From Bacteroidota bacterium (GTDB lineage: Bacteria; Bacteroidota; Bacteroidia; Chitinophagales; Chitinophagaceae), in NCBI GenBank assembly GCA_947452555.1, contig CANGDH010000003.1, positions 215,317 through 279,316 on the forward strand: a stretch of 64,000 nt of DNA, given 5' to 3'. The notes under the pieces were generated by a model. That model was not told where the DNA came from, searched no databases, and saw only the letters and a list, made by a program, of their open reading frames with translations. Shown piece by piece: positions 28,301 to 37,691 of the stretch. The translations under genes and the position numbers were made by a program. Each line of letters starts with the position of its first letter. Position 1 is the first letter of the stretch.

Positions 28301-28354
28301 ACATCAACTCCAAAGTCTAGAACAATCACTTTTGGTATCAACGCTCGTTTTTAA
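25340..28354 (+). CDS. SusC-type TonB-dependent outer-membrane transporter
   Basis: A 1,004-residue outer-membrane receptor of the SusC/RagA family. A signal peptide ends at about residue 25 (LNAQAQ). A carboxypeptidase-regulatory-like domain spans about 27-100. The plug follows, with LLQGRTAGVNVTNNSGEPGG and NPLYVVDGVPLYGG, and then a 22-strand barrel ending in TITFGINARF. I start it at the ATG at 25340, because the frame beginning at 25280 adds 20 residues before the signal peptide. SusD follows after 20 bases. It imports an oligosaccharide or other large nutrient using TonB; the ligand is not evident. The adjacent LacI-type regulator suggests a sugar. Confidence 0.95.
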   Translation: MNFKIVKSTFVGLFLGLIALNAQAQNKTVTGKVLDAKDGSPIASASVVAKGTGSGAKTAADGTFAITIPSSVAKLVVTSVGYSSKEVDANGSVTVSLNQTSNQLNEVVVVGYGTRKVKDATGSVVSLGEKSFNKGVIASPEQLLQGRTAGVNVTNNSGEPGGAINVTIRGTSSVRSNNNPLYVVDGVPLYGGGTVGNDNLFGSSTARNPLSFINPNDIENISILKDASSAAIYGARGANGVVLITTKSGKGKPSLTFNTTTSVSTTANRYDLANAQEFMYGIKKTLQDAGIDASAVGQKDQGYSTNWQDQIFQTAVSQGYNIGWGYSNTKSSLKLNGSYDDQQGIIKTQGLKRMTFGLKYSNQLTSRLKLDVTLNQSQVKNNYAQVSNNAGYEGSLIGAAISYNPTAPVYKNGTWYDGNDGNRNPVAILEGFKDNDTYNKMLSNISVSYKLTDNLTYKLIYGHEQSSTDRLTFADPRLSDQGFKGNVSIRGVEYQNTQINNHGRAVRQWNDVNSDLIEHTLNFDKTFKNGNTLQALAAFSYQKTTNYYRGQQKWGAAGTSVMSTDYNSYVGGNTPVYGDSVQTELQSYFTRLNYTMKDKYIISALARIDGSSKFSSGNKYGTFPAFGFKWRILEEKFAQNTLGKIFSNFDARVNYGITGNQEFPAYASLALQQYQFSGSNNIITNSNPNLKWEQTTTAGAGIDFTMFNGRLNGSVDYFDKQTKDLLFLISYPQPAASADRWVNLPGKVKNTGWEFSVDYQLVRPTNKGAFGWDVAYNMSFLKNTVEGFGSTVVNTGEVSGQGLSGAYAQTIRDGSPLFTFVMPTFLRFDAYGNGVYANGAKDQLQGSALPTFNAGLTNSFSYKKLTASVFFNAVTGFYLYNNTANALLLKGSLKTAHNVTRDVVNSIENSINPGNVSTRFLEKGDYIRLANASVSYAVDVKKGSFIKGLNLTLSGQNLALFTKYSGLDPEVNVDKSRNGVPSRGFDYTSTPKSRTITFGINARF

Positions 28355-28374
28355 TTTCTTAAATAATTATACAA

Positions 28375-29958
28375 ATGAAAAATAATTTTATCAAACAAAC
28401 AGCCATCTACGCTACTGCTATCGCAGTTACTGTAGGAGCGGTATCTTGTTCTAAATTAGACGAGAAGGTGTTTGGTTCTAAATCTGTTGTTGCTGCAACG
28501 GGTGGTACTTCTAGCGCTGATTTAGCATCAGTTTATGAAGCTACAAACACTTTAGTAGGACAAGGAAACTGGTATGCTTTCCAAGAGCATTCTACTGACG
28601 AATTACTAGGACCAACCCGTGGTACTGACTGGGATGATTTCGGTACTTGGAGAAAAATTCACTTACATGCTTGGGATGGTGCACACAACCAATTATATGA
28701 TACTTGGAATGGTATCAACTCAGGTTTATTCAAAGCTACCTTAGTAGCTGAAAAAGGTGCTGGTGCGGAAAAAGCACAAGCACAGTTCTTGAGAGCTTTC
28801 TTAGCGACTCAAGTAATGGACTTGTTCGGTCAAGTTCCTTACCGTTCTGCAACTGACGGACCAGATGTTATTCCTGCTGTTAAAACAAGATCTGAAGCTT
28901 TTGATTGGATTATGACAGACCTAGATGCTGCTATTGCTGCTTTACCTGCTTATGCAGCTAAAGGCGACAACAGATATGCAACTAAAGAAGCTGCTAAATT
29001 CTTAAAAGCTAGATTGTTATTAAACAAAGCGGTGTATAAGCAAGATCCAAAAAATCCTACAGGATTTACAACTTCAAGCTTTGCTGCTGCTGACATGAAT
29101 GCTGCAATTGCCTTAGTAGACGATATCACAAATTCAGGTAAATTCTCTTTATCTGCTAACTATTGGGATAACTTCAAATGGGACAATAACACTGCATCTA
29201 GTGAGTTAATCTTCACAAGAGGTGGTGCAGACGCAAAACAATTAGGTAGTACTATTAACGTAAATTTTGCTACAGGTATGGGAACGCACTACAACCAAAC
29301 ATTCTCTGGTTGGAATGGTTTCACTACTACATCTGATTTCTACAATTCATTTGACGAAACAGATAAAAGAAGACAATCAGACGTTGCTGGATATACTGAA
29401 TTAACTGGATTTAATGCTGGTTTCTTAGCTGGTCAACAATATAAATATGTTGCTGGTAAGAAAGTAAAAGTATTAGATCGTGCAGGTTCTGATTTAGTGT
29501 TTACTCCTGACGTAAGTTTATTCTTCTCTACTGAAGCAAAAGGTATCAGAACAATGAAATATCCAATGCTTTACAAAGCGTCTGATAATTCATTCACTGG
29601 TACAAACGACTTCGTATTCTTCCGTTACGCAGACGCTTTATTAATGAAAGCGGAAGCAATCTTAAGAGGTGGTACTGCAACTAAAGGAGAGACTGCAAAG
29701 TCTATCGTTAGTGCTTTAAGAGTTAGATCTGGTTTAACAGCATTAACTGCTGAGCCTGCTTTAGCTGACATCTTAGCTGAAAGAGGACGCGAATTATACT
29801 TAGAGGCTGTTAGAAGAGACGACTTAATCCGTTTCGGTAAATTCAACGACGCAGTTGTTGAAAGAGCTACAAAATCTGACGCTTCAAGAGTGGTACTTCC
29901 AATTCCTAACCAAGCGGTTTCTTCAAATCCTAATTTGAAGCAGAACTTTGGTTACTAA
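28375..29958 (+). CDS. SusD/RagB-family nutrient-binding lipoprotein
   Basis: A 527-residue surface lipoprotein (lipobox G-A-V-S-C, Cys25) that forms the lid over its SusC partner. TPR-like helices occupy about residues 45-230. The C-terminal block, ILAERGRELYLEAVRRDDLIRFGKF, is the family hallmark, and the end NPNLKQNFGY is typical. The gene is co-directional with susC and followed by a strong terminator, so susC-susD forms a two-gene unit. Confidence 0.95.
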   Translation: MKNNFIKQTAIYATAIAVTVGAVSCSKLDEKVFGSKSVVAATGGTSSADLASVYEATNTLVGQGNWYAFQEHSTDELLGPTRGTDWDDFGTWRKIHLHAWDGAHNQLYDTWNGINSGLFKATLVAEKGAGAEKAQAQFLRAFLATQVMDLFGQVPYRSATDGPDVIPAVKTRSEAFDWIMTDLDAAIAALPAYAAKGDNRYATKEAAKFLKARLLLNKAVYKQDPKNPTGFTTSSFAAADMNAAIALVDDITNSGKFSLSANYWDNFKWDNNTASSELIFTRGGADAKQLGSTINVNFATGMGTHYNQTFSGWNGFTTTSDFYNSFDETDKRRQSDVAGYTELTGFNAGFLAGQQYKYVAGKKVKVLDRAGSDLVFTPDVSLFFSTEAKGIRTMKYPMLYKASDNSFTGTNDFVFFRYADALLMKAEAILRGGTATKGETAKSIVSALRVRSGLTALTAEPALADILAERGRELYLEAVRRDDLIRFGKFNDAVVERATKSDASRVVLPIPNQAVSSNPNLKQNFGY

Positions 29959-29984
29959 TTAAAATAGTTCAACTATTTATATAG

Positions 29985-30013
29985 GCCCCGCGAGTAATCG
30001 CGGGGCTTTTTTG
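29985..30013 (+). terminator. Rho-independent terminator after susD
   Basis: GCCCCGCG (29985-29992) pairs perfectly with CGCGGGGC (29999-30006) around a six-base loop, followed by six T. It is the most GC-rich hairpin in the window. Confidence 0.93.
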
Positions 30014-30046
30014 TAACTTTATCAATCCAAATCAAGGACAGATACA

Positions 30047-33000
30047 ATGAGAAAAACGAGTCTATATATACTGCTTGCTTTATTTACAATTTCATGTAAA
30101 ACAAAATCAACTGATGCACTATTTGAAAAAATGGATCAAACAGGAATTGCTTTTACAAATAAAGTAACGGATGAAAAAGATAATAATATTTTCAAGTACC
30201 GTAATTTTTATAACGGTGCAGGTGTTGGTATTGGAGATATTAACAATGACGGGTTAGCGGACGTTTTTTTTACGGCCAATCAAGGAGCGAATAAATTATA
30301 TTTAAATAAAGGTGATTTTAAATTTGACGACATTTCTGCAAAAGCAAGATTTGGAGAAAAAAAACAATGGAGTACAGGGGTTACAATGGTTGACATTAAC
30401 CATGACGGATGGCTAGACATCTATGTTTGTAATGCAGGGAATATGATGCATCAAGAACTTAGAAAAAATCAGTTATTCATAAATAATCATGATTTAACTT
30501 TTACGGAAAGTGCTGCGGCATATGGGCTAGACAATGACGGATATACTACACATGCTTCTTTCTTTGATTATGATATGGACGGAGACTTAGATTGTTTCAT
30601 GGTAAACAATAGCCCGATACCTGTGAATACCTTGAACTATGGAAATGCAAGAGATATAAGAGCCGAAAATTCGAATGTTGCGGACTTCTTAAAAGGGGGT
30701 GGTGATCATTTGTTTCAAAACAATAATGGAAAATTCATCGAAGTCTCTGCGAAAGCTGGAATACATGGCTCCTTAATTAGCTTTGGACTTGGCGTAACTA
30801 TTGGAGACGTGAATGGCGATGGATGGCCAGACGTTTATGTATCCAATGATTTTTTCGAACGCGACTATTTATATATCAATCAAAAAGACGGAACATTTAA
30901 AGATGATTTAGAAAAGTATATGGAGCATAATAGTATTGCATCCATGGGAACGGATATGGCAGATATCAATAATGACGGCTATCCTGATATTTTCACTACC
31001 GAAATGTTACCCGACAACGACTTTCGATTAAAAACAACTACCTCCTTTGATAATATTGATATTTACAGACTAAAGGTGAATTCAGGATTTTATCATCAGT
31101 TCATGCATAACTCTTTGCAGTTAAATAATAAGAATGGCAAGTACAAGGAAATAGCGCATATAGCAGGCGTAGAAGCGAGCGATTGGAGCTGGGGTGAAAT
31201 GATGTTCGACGCCGACAATGACGGCTTAAATGATATCTATGTGAGTAATGGCATCTATCGTGATTTAACCAATCAAGACTTTATTGACTTCTTTGCTAAT
31301 ACCATGATTCAGAAAATGGTTTTAACTGGAAAGAAGGATGAAATAGGTTCTATTATAGACAAAATGAGCTCACAACCTATTACCAATAAAATGTATCACA
31401 ATAATGGAAATCTCACTTTTAAAGAATCGGCAAAGGATTGGGGTTTAGATTTTCCAAGTTTTTCAAATGGTGCAGCATATGGTGACTTAGACAATGACGG
31501 AGATTTGGATATGATTGTTAACAACAACAACATGCCAAGCTTTGTTTTTAAAAACAAAAGTAGAGAGGTAAACAAAAATCATTTTGTAGGAATAAAACTT
31601 AAAGGGGCTAAAGAAAATACAAATGCCGTTGGAGCTAAAATTAATTTATTTGTAAAGGGTCAAATTTTGACTAAGGAATTAATCCCTGCAAGAGGGTTTC
31701 AGTCTTCGGTTGACTATAAACAAATTTTCGGACTAGGTAAAAATATTAAAATAGACTCTGCAAAAATTACCTGGCCTAATTTAACAGTTTCCACTTTTCA
31801 AATTAATAAAATTGATACAGTTTATGTTTTTGATCAAAATACTACTGCTAGTTTGCCATTTATAAAATTGGATGAACAAACGAAACCATTATTTGTAGAA
31901 ACAGCTAGCCATTTTGAAAAACATGTAGAGGACGATCACGTAGATTTTTATGCGGAAAGAATTATTCCAAGAATGTTGTCTCAGGAAGGGCCTAAAGCTG
32001 CAACAGGTGACTTAAATGGTGACGGGCTTATTGATTTATTTATTGGAGGAACAAATGGAAAGGGAGGCAACATTTATTTGCAAACAACTAATGGTGAGTA
32101 TGTAAAAAAAACACAGGCTGCATTTGCTCCTAATAATTCCATGGAGGACGTGGCTGCAGTATTTTTTGACGCAGATGGGGACGGAGATTTGGACTTGTTA
32201 GTAGGAGCTGGAGGAAATAACAAACTAGGGCCAAGTGGAGAATTGAATCATAGATTATTTTTAAATGACGGTAAGGCTAATTTCGCAAAACAAGCAAACG
32301 ACTTTCCTCAATTTAATTATAATACTGGAGTGATGGTGCCATTAGATTTTGATCAGGATGGCGATTTGGATGTTTTTGTAGGAGCAAGAAATACCCCATT
32401 AAAATATGGAGTAGCTGCAAGTAGTGCAATTTATGTAAATGATGGGAAGGGTCATTTCACAGACCAAACGGCTAGTCTTGCACCTGCATTTTTAAATATA
32501 GGAATGGTTACTAGCGCTGCTTGGAATTCAATAAATAGTAATTCACCAAGCCAATTAGTAATAGTGGGAGAGTATATGTATCCAATGTTTTTTACTTATT
32601 CAAAAGGAAAATTCGAAGAGCAAAAAACTAATTTAAGTGAATTGTTTGGCTGGTGGCAAAATGTTCAAATAGTAGACCTAGACGGAGACGGAAGGAAAGA
32701 TTTGATATTTGGTAATATGGGAGAGAACGGATACTTAAAGCCAACTTTGGAAAGTCCCGTTAAATTATGGATGAATGATTTTGACGGAAATGAAAGTTTG
32801 GATAAAATTTTAACAAGAACAATAGACGGAAGAGACGTTCCCGTATTCTTGAAAGCAGAGATGCAGGAACAAGTTCCGCTAATTAAAAAAGAAAATTTAA
32901 ATTACCAGGTGTACGCTAAAAAATCTTTTCAAGAATTGTTTAAACCAGAATTGATTGAGAAAGCGATTGTTAAAAAATATAATTATTGTAGTTCCATAAT

Positions 33001-33358
33001 TGCATGGAATAAGGGGAGTGGTCAATTCGAAATCCAGAAACTACCAGCTGCAGTGCAGTTCAGTTCTTTAAATGCCATATTGCCTATTGACTTGAACCAG
33101 GATAATAAAATGGATTTAGTAATGGGGGGAAATCAATTTGGATTTTTACCACAGTTTGGAAGATTAGATGCGAATTATGGATTGGTTATGATAAACAAGG
33201 GTAAAAGACATTTTGAATTATTAGAAGATCGTCAATCTGGATTGTCAATAACTGGGCAAGTAAGAGATATAGTAGCATTGCCTACAAAGCAATCAAATTC
33301 AATTCTATTTATTAGAAACGACGACTATCCAGTACTTGTAAAAATGAATAAGCATTAA
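30047..33358 (+). CDS. FG-GAP/VCBS and ASPIC-UnbV repeat lipoprotein 1
   Basis: A 1,103-residue secreted lipoprotein (lipobox T-I-S-C, Cys17). At least seven calcium-binding-type repeats of the form DxNxDGxxD (for example DINNDGLADVF and DYDMDGDLDCF) occupy the first 500 residues, suggesting a beta-propeller. An ASPIC/UnbV segment follows at about 520-590 (NAVGAKINLF). A second set of repeats, such as DADGDGDLDLL, fills the rest. Such proteins are abundant beside SusCD in environmental Bacteroidota and are presumed surface binding or adhesion proteins; no enzyme motif is seen. Possible promoter box TAACTTTA at 30014-30021. The next gene, a paralogue, starts one base after the stop. Confidence 0.88.
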   Translation: MRKTSLYILLALFTISCKTKSTDALFEKMDQTGIAFTNKVTDEKDNNIFKYRNFYNGAGVGIGDINNDGLADVFFTANQGANKLYLNKGDFKFDDISAKARFGEKKQWSTGVTMVDINHDGWLDIYVCNAGNMMHQELRKNQLFINNHDLTFTESAAAYGLDNDGYTTHASFFDYDMDGDLDCFMVNNSPIPVNTLNYGNARDIRAENSNVADFLKGGGDHLFQNNNGKFIEVSAKAGIHGSLISFGLGVTIGDVNGDGWPDVYVSNDFFERDYLYINQKDGTFKDDLEKYMEHNSIASMGTDMADINNDGYPDIFTTEMLPDNDFRLKTTTSFDNIDIYRLKVNSGFYHQFMHNSLQLNNKNGKYKEIAHIAGVEASDWSWGEMMFDADNDGLNDIYVSNGIYRDLTNQDFIDFFANTMIQKMVLTGKKDEIGSIIDKMSSQPITNKMYHNNGNLTFKESAKDWGLDFPSFSNGAAYGDLDNDGDLDMIVNNNNMPSFVFKNKSREVNKNHFVGIKLKGAKENTNAVGAKINLFVKGQILTKELIPARGFQSSVDYKQIFGLGKNIKIDSAKITWPNLTVSTFQINKIDTVYVFDQNTTASLPFIKLDEQTKPLFVETASHFEKHVEDDHVDFYAERIIPRMLSQEGPKAATGDLNGDGLIDLFIGGTNGKGGNIYLQTTNGEYVKKTQAAFAPNNSMEDVAAVFFDADGDGDLDLLVGAGGNNKLGPSGELNHRLFLNDGKANFAKQANDFPQFNYNTGVMVPLDFDQDGDLDVFVGARNTPLKYGVAASSAIYVNDGKGHFTDQTASLAPAFLNIGMVTSAAWNSINSNSPSQLVIVGEYMYPMFFTYSKGKFEEQKTNLSELFGWWQNVQIVDLDGDGRKDLIFGNMGENGYLKPTLESPVKLWMNDFDGNESLDKILTRTIDGRDVPVFLKAEMQEQVPLIKKENLNYQVYAKKSFQELFKPELIEKAIVKKYNYCSSIIAWNKGSGQFEIQKLPAAVQFSSLNAILPIDLNQDNKMDLVMGGNQFGFLPQFGRLDANYGLVMINKGKRHFELLEDRQSGLSITGQVRDIVALPTKQSNSILFIRNDDYPVLVKMNKH

Positions 33359-33359
33359 G

Positions 33360-36300
33360 ATGAAAAAAAAGAATCAATTTTTTTATAATAGTATTTTACT
33401 AGGGTTTTCAATAAGTCTAATAACATCTTGCAGAAGCGAAGTGAAGGAGCAGCCTATTTTTGAAATGTTAGGTGCCGAAAAAACAGGAATACAATTCGAA
33501 AACAAATTACATCCTAATGAAGCGTTCAATATGTTTCACTATATGTACTATTATAATGGCGCTGGGGTTGCAACAGGCGATTTTAACAATGACGGCAAAG
33601 CAGATATCTTCTTTGCATCCAATGAAGGAAAAAACGCCCTGTATATAAACAAAGGTGCCTTGAAATTTGAGAATGTCACTTCGGCTGCTCAAATTCCACA
33701 AGACAGTGCTTGGAATACAGGAGTGTCAGTGATTGACATTAATAATGACGGGTTATTAGATATTTATATTTGTCGTTTAGGCAATTTTGAAAAATTTAAA
33801 GATAAAAATGAACTATTGGTTTGCCAGTCCATCCAAAATGGAGTTCCTGTATTTAAAGACCAGGCTGCTGAGTATGGTTTAGATTTTTCCGGATTCAGTA
33901 CGCAGGCAAGTTTTTTTGATTATGATATGGACGGCGACTTAGATGTCTTTTTATTAAATCATAGTGTACATCAAAATGGAACTTTTGCGCCTCGTGATAG
34001 TTTTGTAGGCACATTTGACCCATTGTCCGGAGATCGAATTTTTAAAAATGATAAAGGGCATTATAGTGATATTACAAAAGCAACACAAATTAATAGTACA
34101 GCAATTAGTTATGGACTAGGTGTGGTAATGAGTGATATTAATTTAGACGGATGGCCAGACATTTATGCAGGTAACGATTTTCACGAGAACGATTATTTAT
34201 ATATTAATCAAAAGAACGGAAAGTTTAGAGACGAGCGTCATGAGCAAATGATGCATACCAGTCAATACTCAATGGGTGTTGACGCAGCAGACGTTGATAA
34301 CGATGGGTATCCTGAAATTATATCTATGGACATGCTTCCAAAAGATCCATATATCTTGAAGCGTTCATTGGGGGAAGACGATTATGATATTTTTAAGTAT
34401 AAAATTTCCGTAGGATACGATTATCAGTATACAAGAAACAATTTACAATGGAATAGAAGAAATGGGAAATTTAGCGAAATAGGAATGTATGCAGGAGTTT
34501 TTGCTACAGACTGGTCTTGGTCTACCTTGTTTATGGACTTTGACAATGACGGCTACAAGGATATTTTTGTTGCCAATGGAATACCTAAAAGAATGAATGA
34601 TATGGATTATGTCAATTATGTTTCTAATCAGGAAATCCAAGAAAAAATTAGAGACAATAAAATGGGGGACAAGGACATGTCATTAATTGACCGCTTTCCA
34701 GAGATTAAAATACCGAATCAATTTTTTCTAAACCAAAAAAACAGGGCTTTTTCGGATAAGGAAAAAGCTGTTGTCAATAATCCTAATTCCTATTCTAACG
34801 GAGCAGCTTATGCCGATTTAGATAATGATGGAGATTTGGATTTGGTGGTTAATAATGTGAATGATAAATCTTTCATTTACGAAAACAAAGCAAATCAAGA
34901 TACCGCTAATAAATATCTGTCCATTAAATTAACAGGGCCAGCAAAAAACATCAATGCTATTGGAACAAAATTGGTGCTGTTTGCCAATCAACAAATTAGA
35001 ACCTACGAAAAGTATCCAGTTAAAGGATTCCTGTCAAGTATGGAAATTCCAATTCATATTGGATTAAAAAATACCAAAGTAGATTCTGCTTTCTTAGTAT
35101 GGCCGGATAATAGTTTTGAGAAAATTGATTTATCTATAAAGAGAAACCAATCACTTGCTTATAGTTATACTAAAGGGTTGCCTAAATTCGATTACGACAT
35201 CATTAAAAAGCATTGGCCTTTAATGACTTTTCCAATGCAGGAAATATCAAAGGAAATAGGAATTCAGTATGTGCATCAAGAGAATGAATTCCAAGAATTC
35301 AATAGGGAGCAATTAATTCCTCAAATGAATTCCACCGAGGGGCCTGCATTAAGTATAGCAGACATGAATCATGACGGGCTAGAAGATATCTTTATAGGTG
35401 GAGCAAGAGGATTTGCTGGAGTGGTTTTTGCGCAACAAAAAAATGGTAAGTTTATAAAAACGGCACAGCCTGCTTTATTATTAGATAGTAATTATGAAGA
35501 CGTAGCTGCAGTCTGGGTAGACTTAAATAAGGACAATCACTTGGACTTAGTGGTAGCGTCTGGAGGTAATGAATATTTCGGAAAAGACAAACATATGCAG
35601 TCAAGAGTTTATTTAAATGATGGCTTAGGAAATTTACATAGACTTGAAAATGCTATCCCTACTTACAATCAAAGTTCTGCTATAATTGTTAGCGATTTTA
35701 ATAAAGACGGAGCGCCAGATTTACTTATGACTAGCAGGGTGGTTTCTATGGACTATGGAGCTGCTGCTAATAGTTATGTTTTATATAATACGGGTGACGG
35801 ACACTTTAAAGATATGACGGCAGAAGTAGCGCCTGTATTAGAAGGTATTGGATTTGTAACTAGCGCAACAGAAGCAGACATTAATAAAGACGGCTTTAAA
35901 GAAATTATATTAACACATCAATGGGGTGGGATTGACGTATTAAATACGCAAAAAATTCCTTGGGTGAAATCTTCCATTACAAATTTACCTGGTTGGTGGA
36001 ATTTTGTATTGCCAGTGGATATTGACGGCGACGGCGACTTGGATTTGATTGCAGGCAATTTAGGATTGAACACCCGATTAAAAGCGACTGAGAAAGAGCC
36101 AATAAGAATGTACTATAATGACTTTGATGACAATGGAAAGAAAGAACAAATTGTAAGTTTTTATTTACAACATAAAGAAATTCCATTTGCTAATAAGGAT
36201 GAAATACAAAGACAAATTCCAAAGATTAAAAAGAATTTCTTGTATGCGGAAGATTTTGCAAAAGCAAGTTTGGAGTCTATTTTCACTAAGGAAAAACTAA

Positions 36301-36704
36301 AGACTTCCATAGTATTCGAATCCTATCATTTTGCAAATACTTTATTTATTAATGATGGCAAAGGTCAATTTAAAGCACAAGATTTACCAATGGCGGCTCA
36401 AATAACCGCATTGAAAACTGCAATAAAATGTGACGCTAATGGAGACGGCTTGGTTGATATTATATTAATGGGAAATTATTTTGACAATAATGTACAAATG
36501 GGTAGGTATGACGCAGACTATGGAACTATTCTAGTAAATAAGGGGCACTTGAATTTCGAAGCGATTCCTTTTAATGGTCTAGCTATAAAAGGACAAGTTC
36601 GCCATATGTCCCCGATTAAAATTGGGACGCGCGAAGCATTCGTTTTAGCTTTGAACTCCGATTCCCTCAGAGTAATTCAATTTAATAAATTGGGTAATAA
36701 ATAG
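33360..36704 (+). CDS. FG-GAP/VCBS and ASPIC-UnbV repeat lipoprotein 2
   Basis: A 1,114-residue paralogue of the preceding gene with the same architecture. A lipoprotein signal ends I-T-S-C. About seven DxNxDG repeats follow (DFNNDGKADIF and DINNDGLLDIY are the first two), then an ASPIC/UnbV block near 540-590 (NAIGTKLVLF), then a second repeat group ending in DANGDGLVDIILMGN. Shared phrases such as NDYLYINQK point to an old tandem duplication that has since diverged. The two genes are one base apart and surely co-transcribed. The last 23 bases overlap the convergent gene. Confidence 0.88.
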   Translation: MKKKNQFFYNSILLGFSISLITSCRSEVKEQPIFEMLGAEKTGIQFENKLHPNEAFNMFHYMYYYNGAGVATGDFNNDGKADIFFASNEGKNALYINKGALKFENVTSAAQIPQDSAWNTGVSVIDINNDGLLDIYICRLGNFEKFKDKNELLVCQSIQNGVPVFKDQAAEYGLDFSGFSTQASFFDYDMDGDLDVFLLNHSVHQNGTFAPRDSFVGTFDPLSGDRIFKNDKGHYSDITKATQINSTAISYGLGVVMSDINLDGWPDIYAGNDFHENDYLYINQKNGKFRDERHEQMMHTSQYSMGVDAADVDNDGYPEIISMDMLPKDPYILKRSLGEDDYDIFKYKISVGYDYQYTRNNLQWNRRNGKFSEIGMYAGVFATDWSWSTLFMDFDNDGYKDIFVANGIPKRMNDMDYVNYVSNQEIQEKIRDNKMGDKDMSLIDRFPEIKIPNQFFLNQKNRAFSDKEKAVVNNPNSYSNGAAYADLDNDGDLDLVVNNVNDKSFIYENKANQDTANKYLSIKLTGPAKNINAIGTKLVLFANQQIRTYEKYPVKGFLSSMEIPIHIGLKNTKVDSAFLVWPDNSFEKIDLSIKRNQSLAYSYTKGLPKFDYDIIKKHWPLMTFPMQEISKEIGIQYVHQENEFQEFNREQLIPQMNSTEGPALSIADMNHDGLEDIFIGGARGFAGVVFAQQKNGKFIKTAQPALLLDSNYEDVAAVWVDLNKDNHLDLVVASGGNEYFGKDKHMQSRVYLNDGLGNLHRLENAIPTYNQSSAIIVSDFNKDGAPDLLMTSRVVSMDYGAAANSYVLYNTGDGHFKDMTAEVAPVLEGIGFVTSATEADINKDGFKEIILTHQWGGIDVLNTQKIPWVKSSITNLPGWWNFVLPVDIDGDGDLDLIAGNLGLNTRLKATEKEPIRMYYNDFDDNGKKEQIVSFYLQHKEIPFANKDEIQRQIPKIKKNFLYAEDFAKASLESIFTKEKLKTSIVFESYHFANTLFINDGKGQFKAQDLPMAAQITALKTAIKCDANGDGLVDIILMGNYFDNNVQMGRYDADYGTILVNKGHLNFEAIPFNGLAIKGQVRHMSPIKIGTREAFVLALNSDSLRVIQFNKLGNK

Positions 36705-37614
36705 TAGACACCCATTTATTGGCATCCGACTCTGTCAGTCTGTTTGTATTATACATAATAAACGACATGGCAGGTGCGGTTTTTTGTTTGTCTTGCATAA
36801 AGTTTTCTGTCTCCAAAAATGCTCTATCAACTTTTTGTTGATTCCCATTTACTTTTACTTCAATGATATTGCCAAGTCTCATTTTTTTAATAATAATAGT
36901 ACTACTGCCTGGAATGTCTGCAGCTAAAGGATAAGCTACTTGTGTGTATACTGAATTGTCTCCAAGTTTTGTAATATTCACCATGGGTGCGCCATGTTTA
37001 ATTCCTTTATTTGCAACAATATGTTTATCAAGTAAGTCAACCAAAATGTAAACTTGTTGTAATGTTGGAGTATCTGAAAAGTTCTTTTGAGTGGTCACTA
37101 AAGTGGAATCTTTAACATGGGTAATTACAATGTCAAATCCATAGACCCCTTTACTGGTGCTATAATAGCTAGTTGCTGCTTTTAATATGGCAGCAAGCTG
37201 TGTTTTTAGTTTGCGTGATTCTATATAATTGTTAATTCTAGTTATAGGAGAGAGGTGGCGGTTGTCGATAACGGCTTCGTATCTCATGAAAGTAGAATCC
37301 TTGCCCGCATCAATAGCAGAGAAAGTAACTGGTGCTTCAAACCCTTCTTTTTCAAAACTAGATTTTACGGAAGCTATAAAAGAGGCATTTATAGTTAATT
37401 TGCCGTCATTTAAAATAAAACTATGCCCTTCAATCCCTTTATTGGGCATCCAGCGGTCCCAGTATTGAATTTGCATAAAACTTCGAATTACCCCAGCGCC
37501 AGTTTGATTTGCAATAGCATTTTCGCTAATCGTGATGGTATTGGGAATAAATAGGTAAATAAACAGAAAGGCAATAATGATTAATACTGCCAAGAATTCT
37601 TTAAAATATTTCAT
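36682..37614 (-). CDS. Membrane-anchored SRPBCC/GyrI-like protein
   Basis: A 310-residue protein with one N-terminal membrane helix (about 6-25) and two soluble parts. The first (about 32-145) has the spacing and tryptophans of SRPBCC polyketide-cyclase-like proteins (QYWDRWMPN). The second (about 155-310) resembles GyrI-like small-molecule-binding domains and ends WVSTIYYPIY. Both assignments are by general resemblance and no catalytic residues can be named. I use the ATG at 37614, as the longer frame adds 11 residues before the helix. The sequence CAAACATA (37637-37644) is a -7 box on this strand. Function unknown. Confidence 0.6.
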   Translation of the reverse strand: MKYFKEFLAVLIIIAFLFIYLFIPNTITISENAIANQTGAGVIRSFMQIQYWDRWMPNKGIEGHSFILNDGKLTINASFIASVKSSFEKEGFEAPVTFSAIDAGKDSTFMRYEAVIDNRHLSPITRINNYIESRKLKTQLAAILKAATSYYSTSKGVYGFDIVITHVKDSTLVTTQKNFSDTPTLQQVYILVDLLDKHIVANKGIKHGAPMVNITKLGDNSVYTQVAYPLAADIPGSSTIIIKKMRLGNIIEVKVNGNQQKVDRAFLETENFMQDKQKTAPAMSFIMYNTNRLTESDANKWVSTIYYPIY

Positions 37615-37636
37615 ATTATACAGACCTTTTAGGGTA

Positions 37637-37644
37637 CAAACATA
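37637..37644 (-). promoter_or_regulatory. Putative -7 box for the SRPBCC/GyrI-like gene
   Basis: CAAACATA is the reverse complement of TATGTTTG, an exact TAnnTTTG match, 22 bases before the ATG at 37614. Confidence 0.45.
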
Positions 37645-37691
37645 CAAAAAATTGGAGCTATGGAATTTCCAATAATTGTAGTATTTTTATA

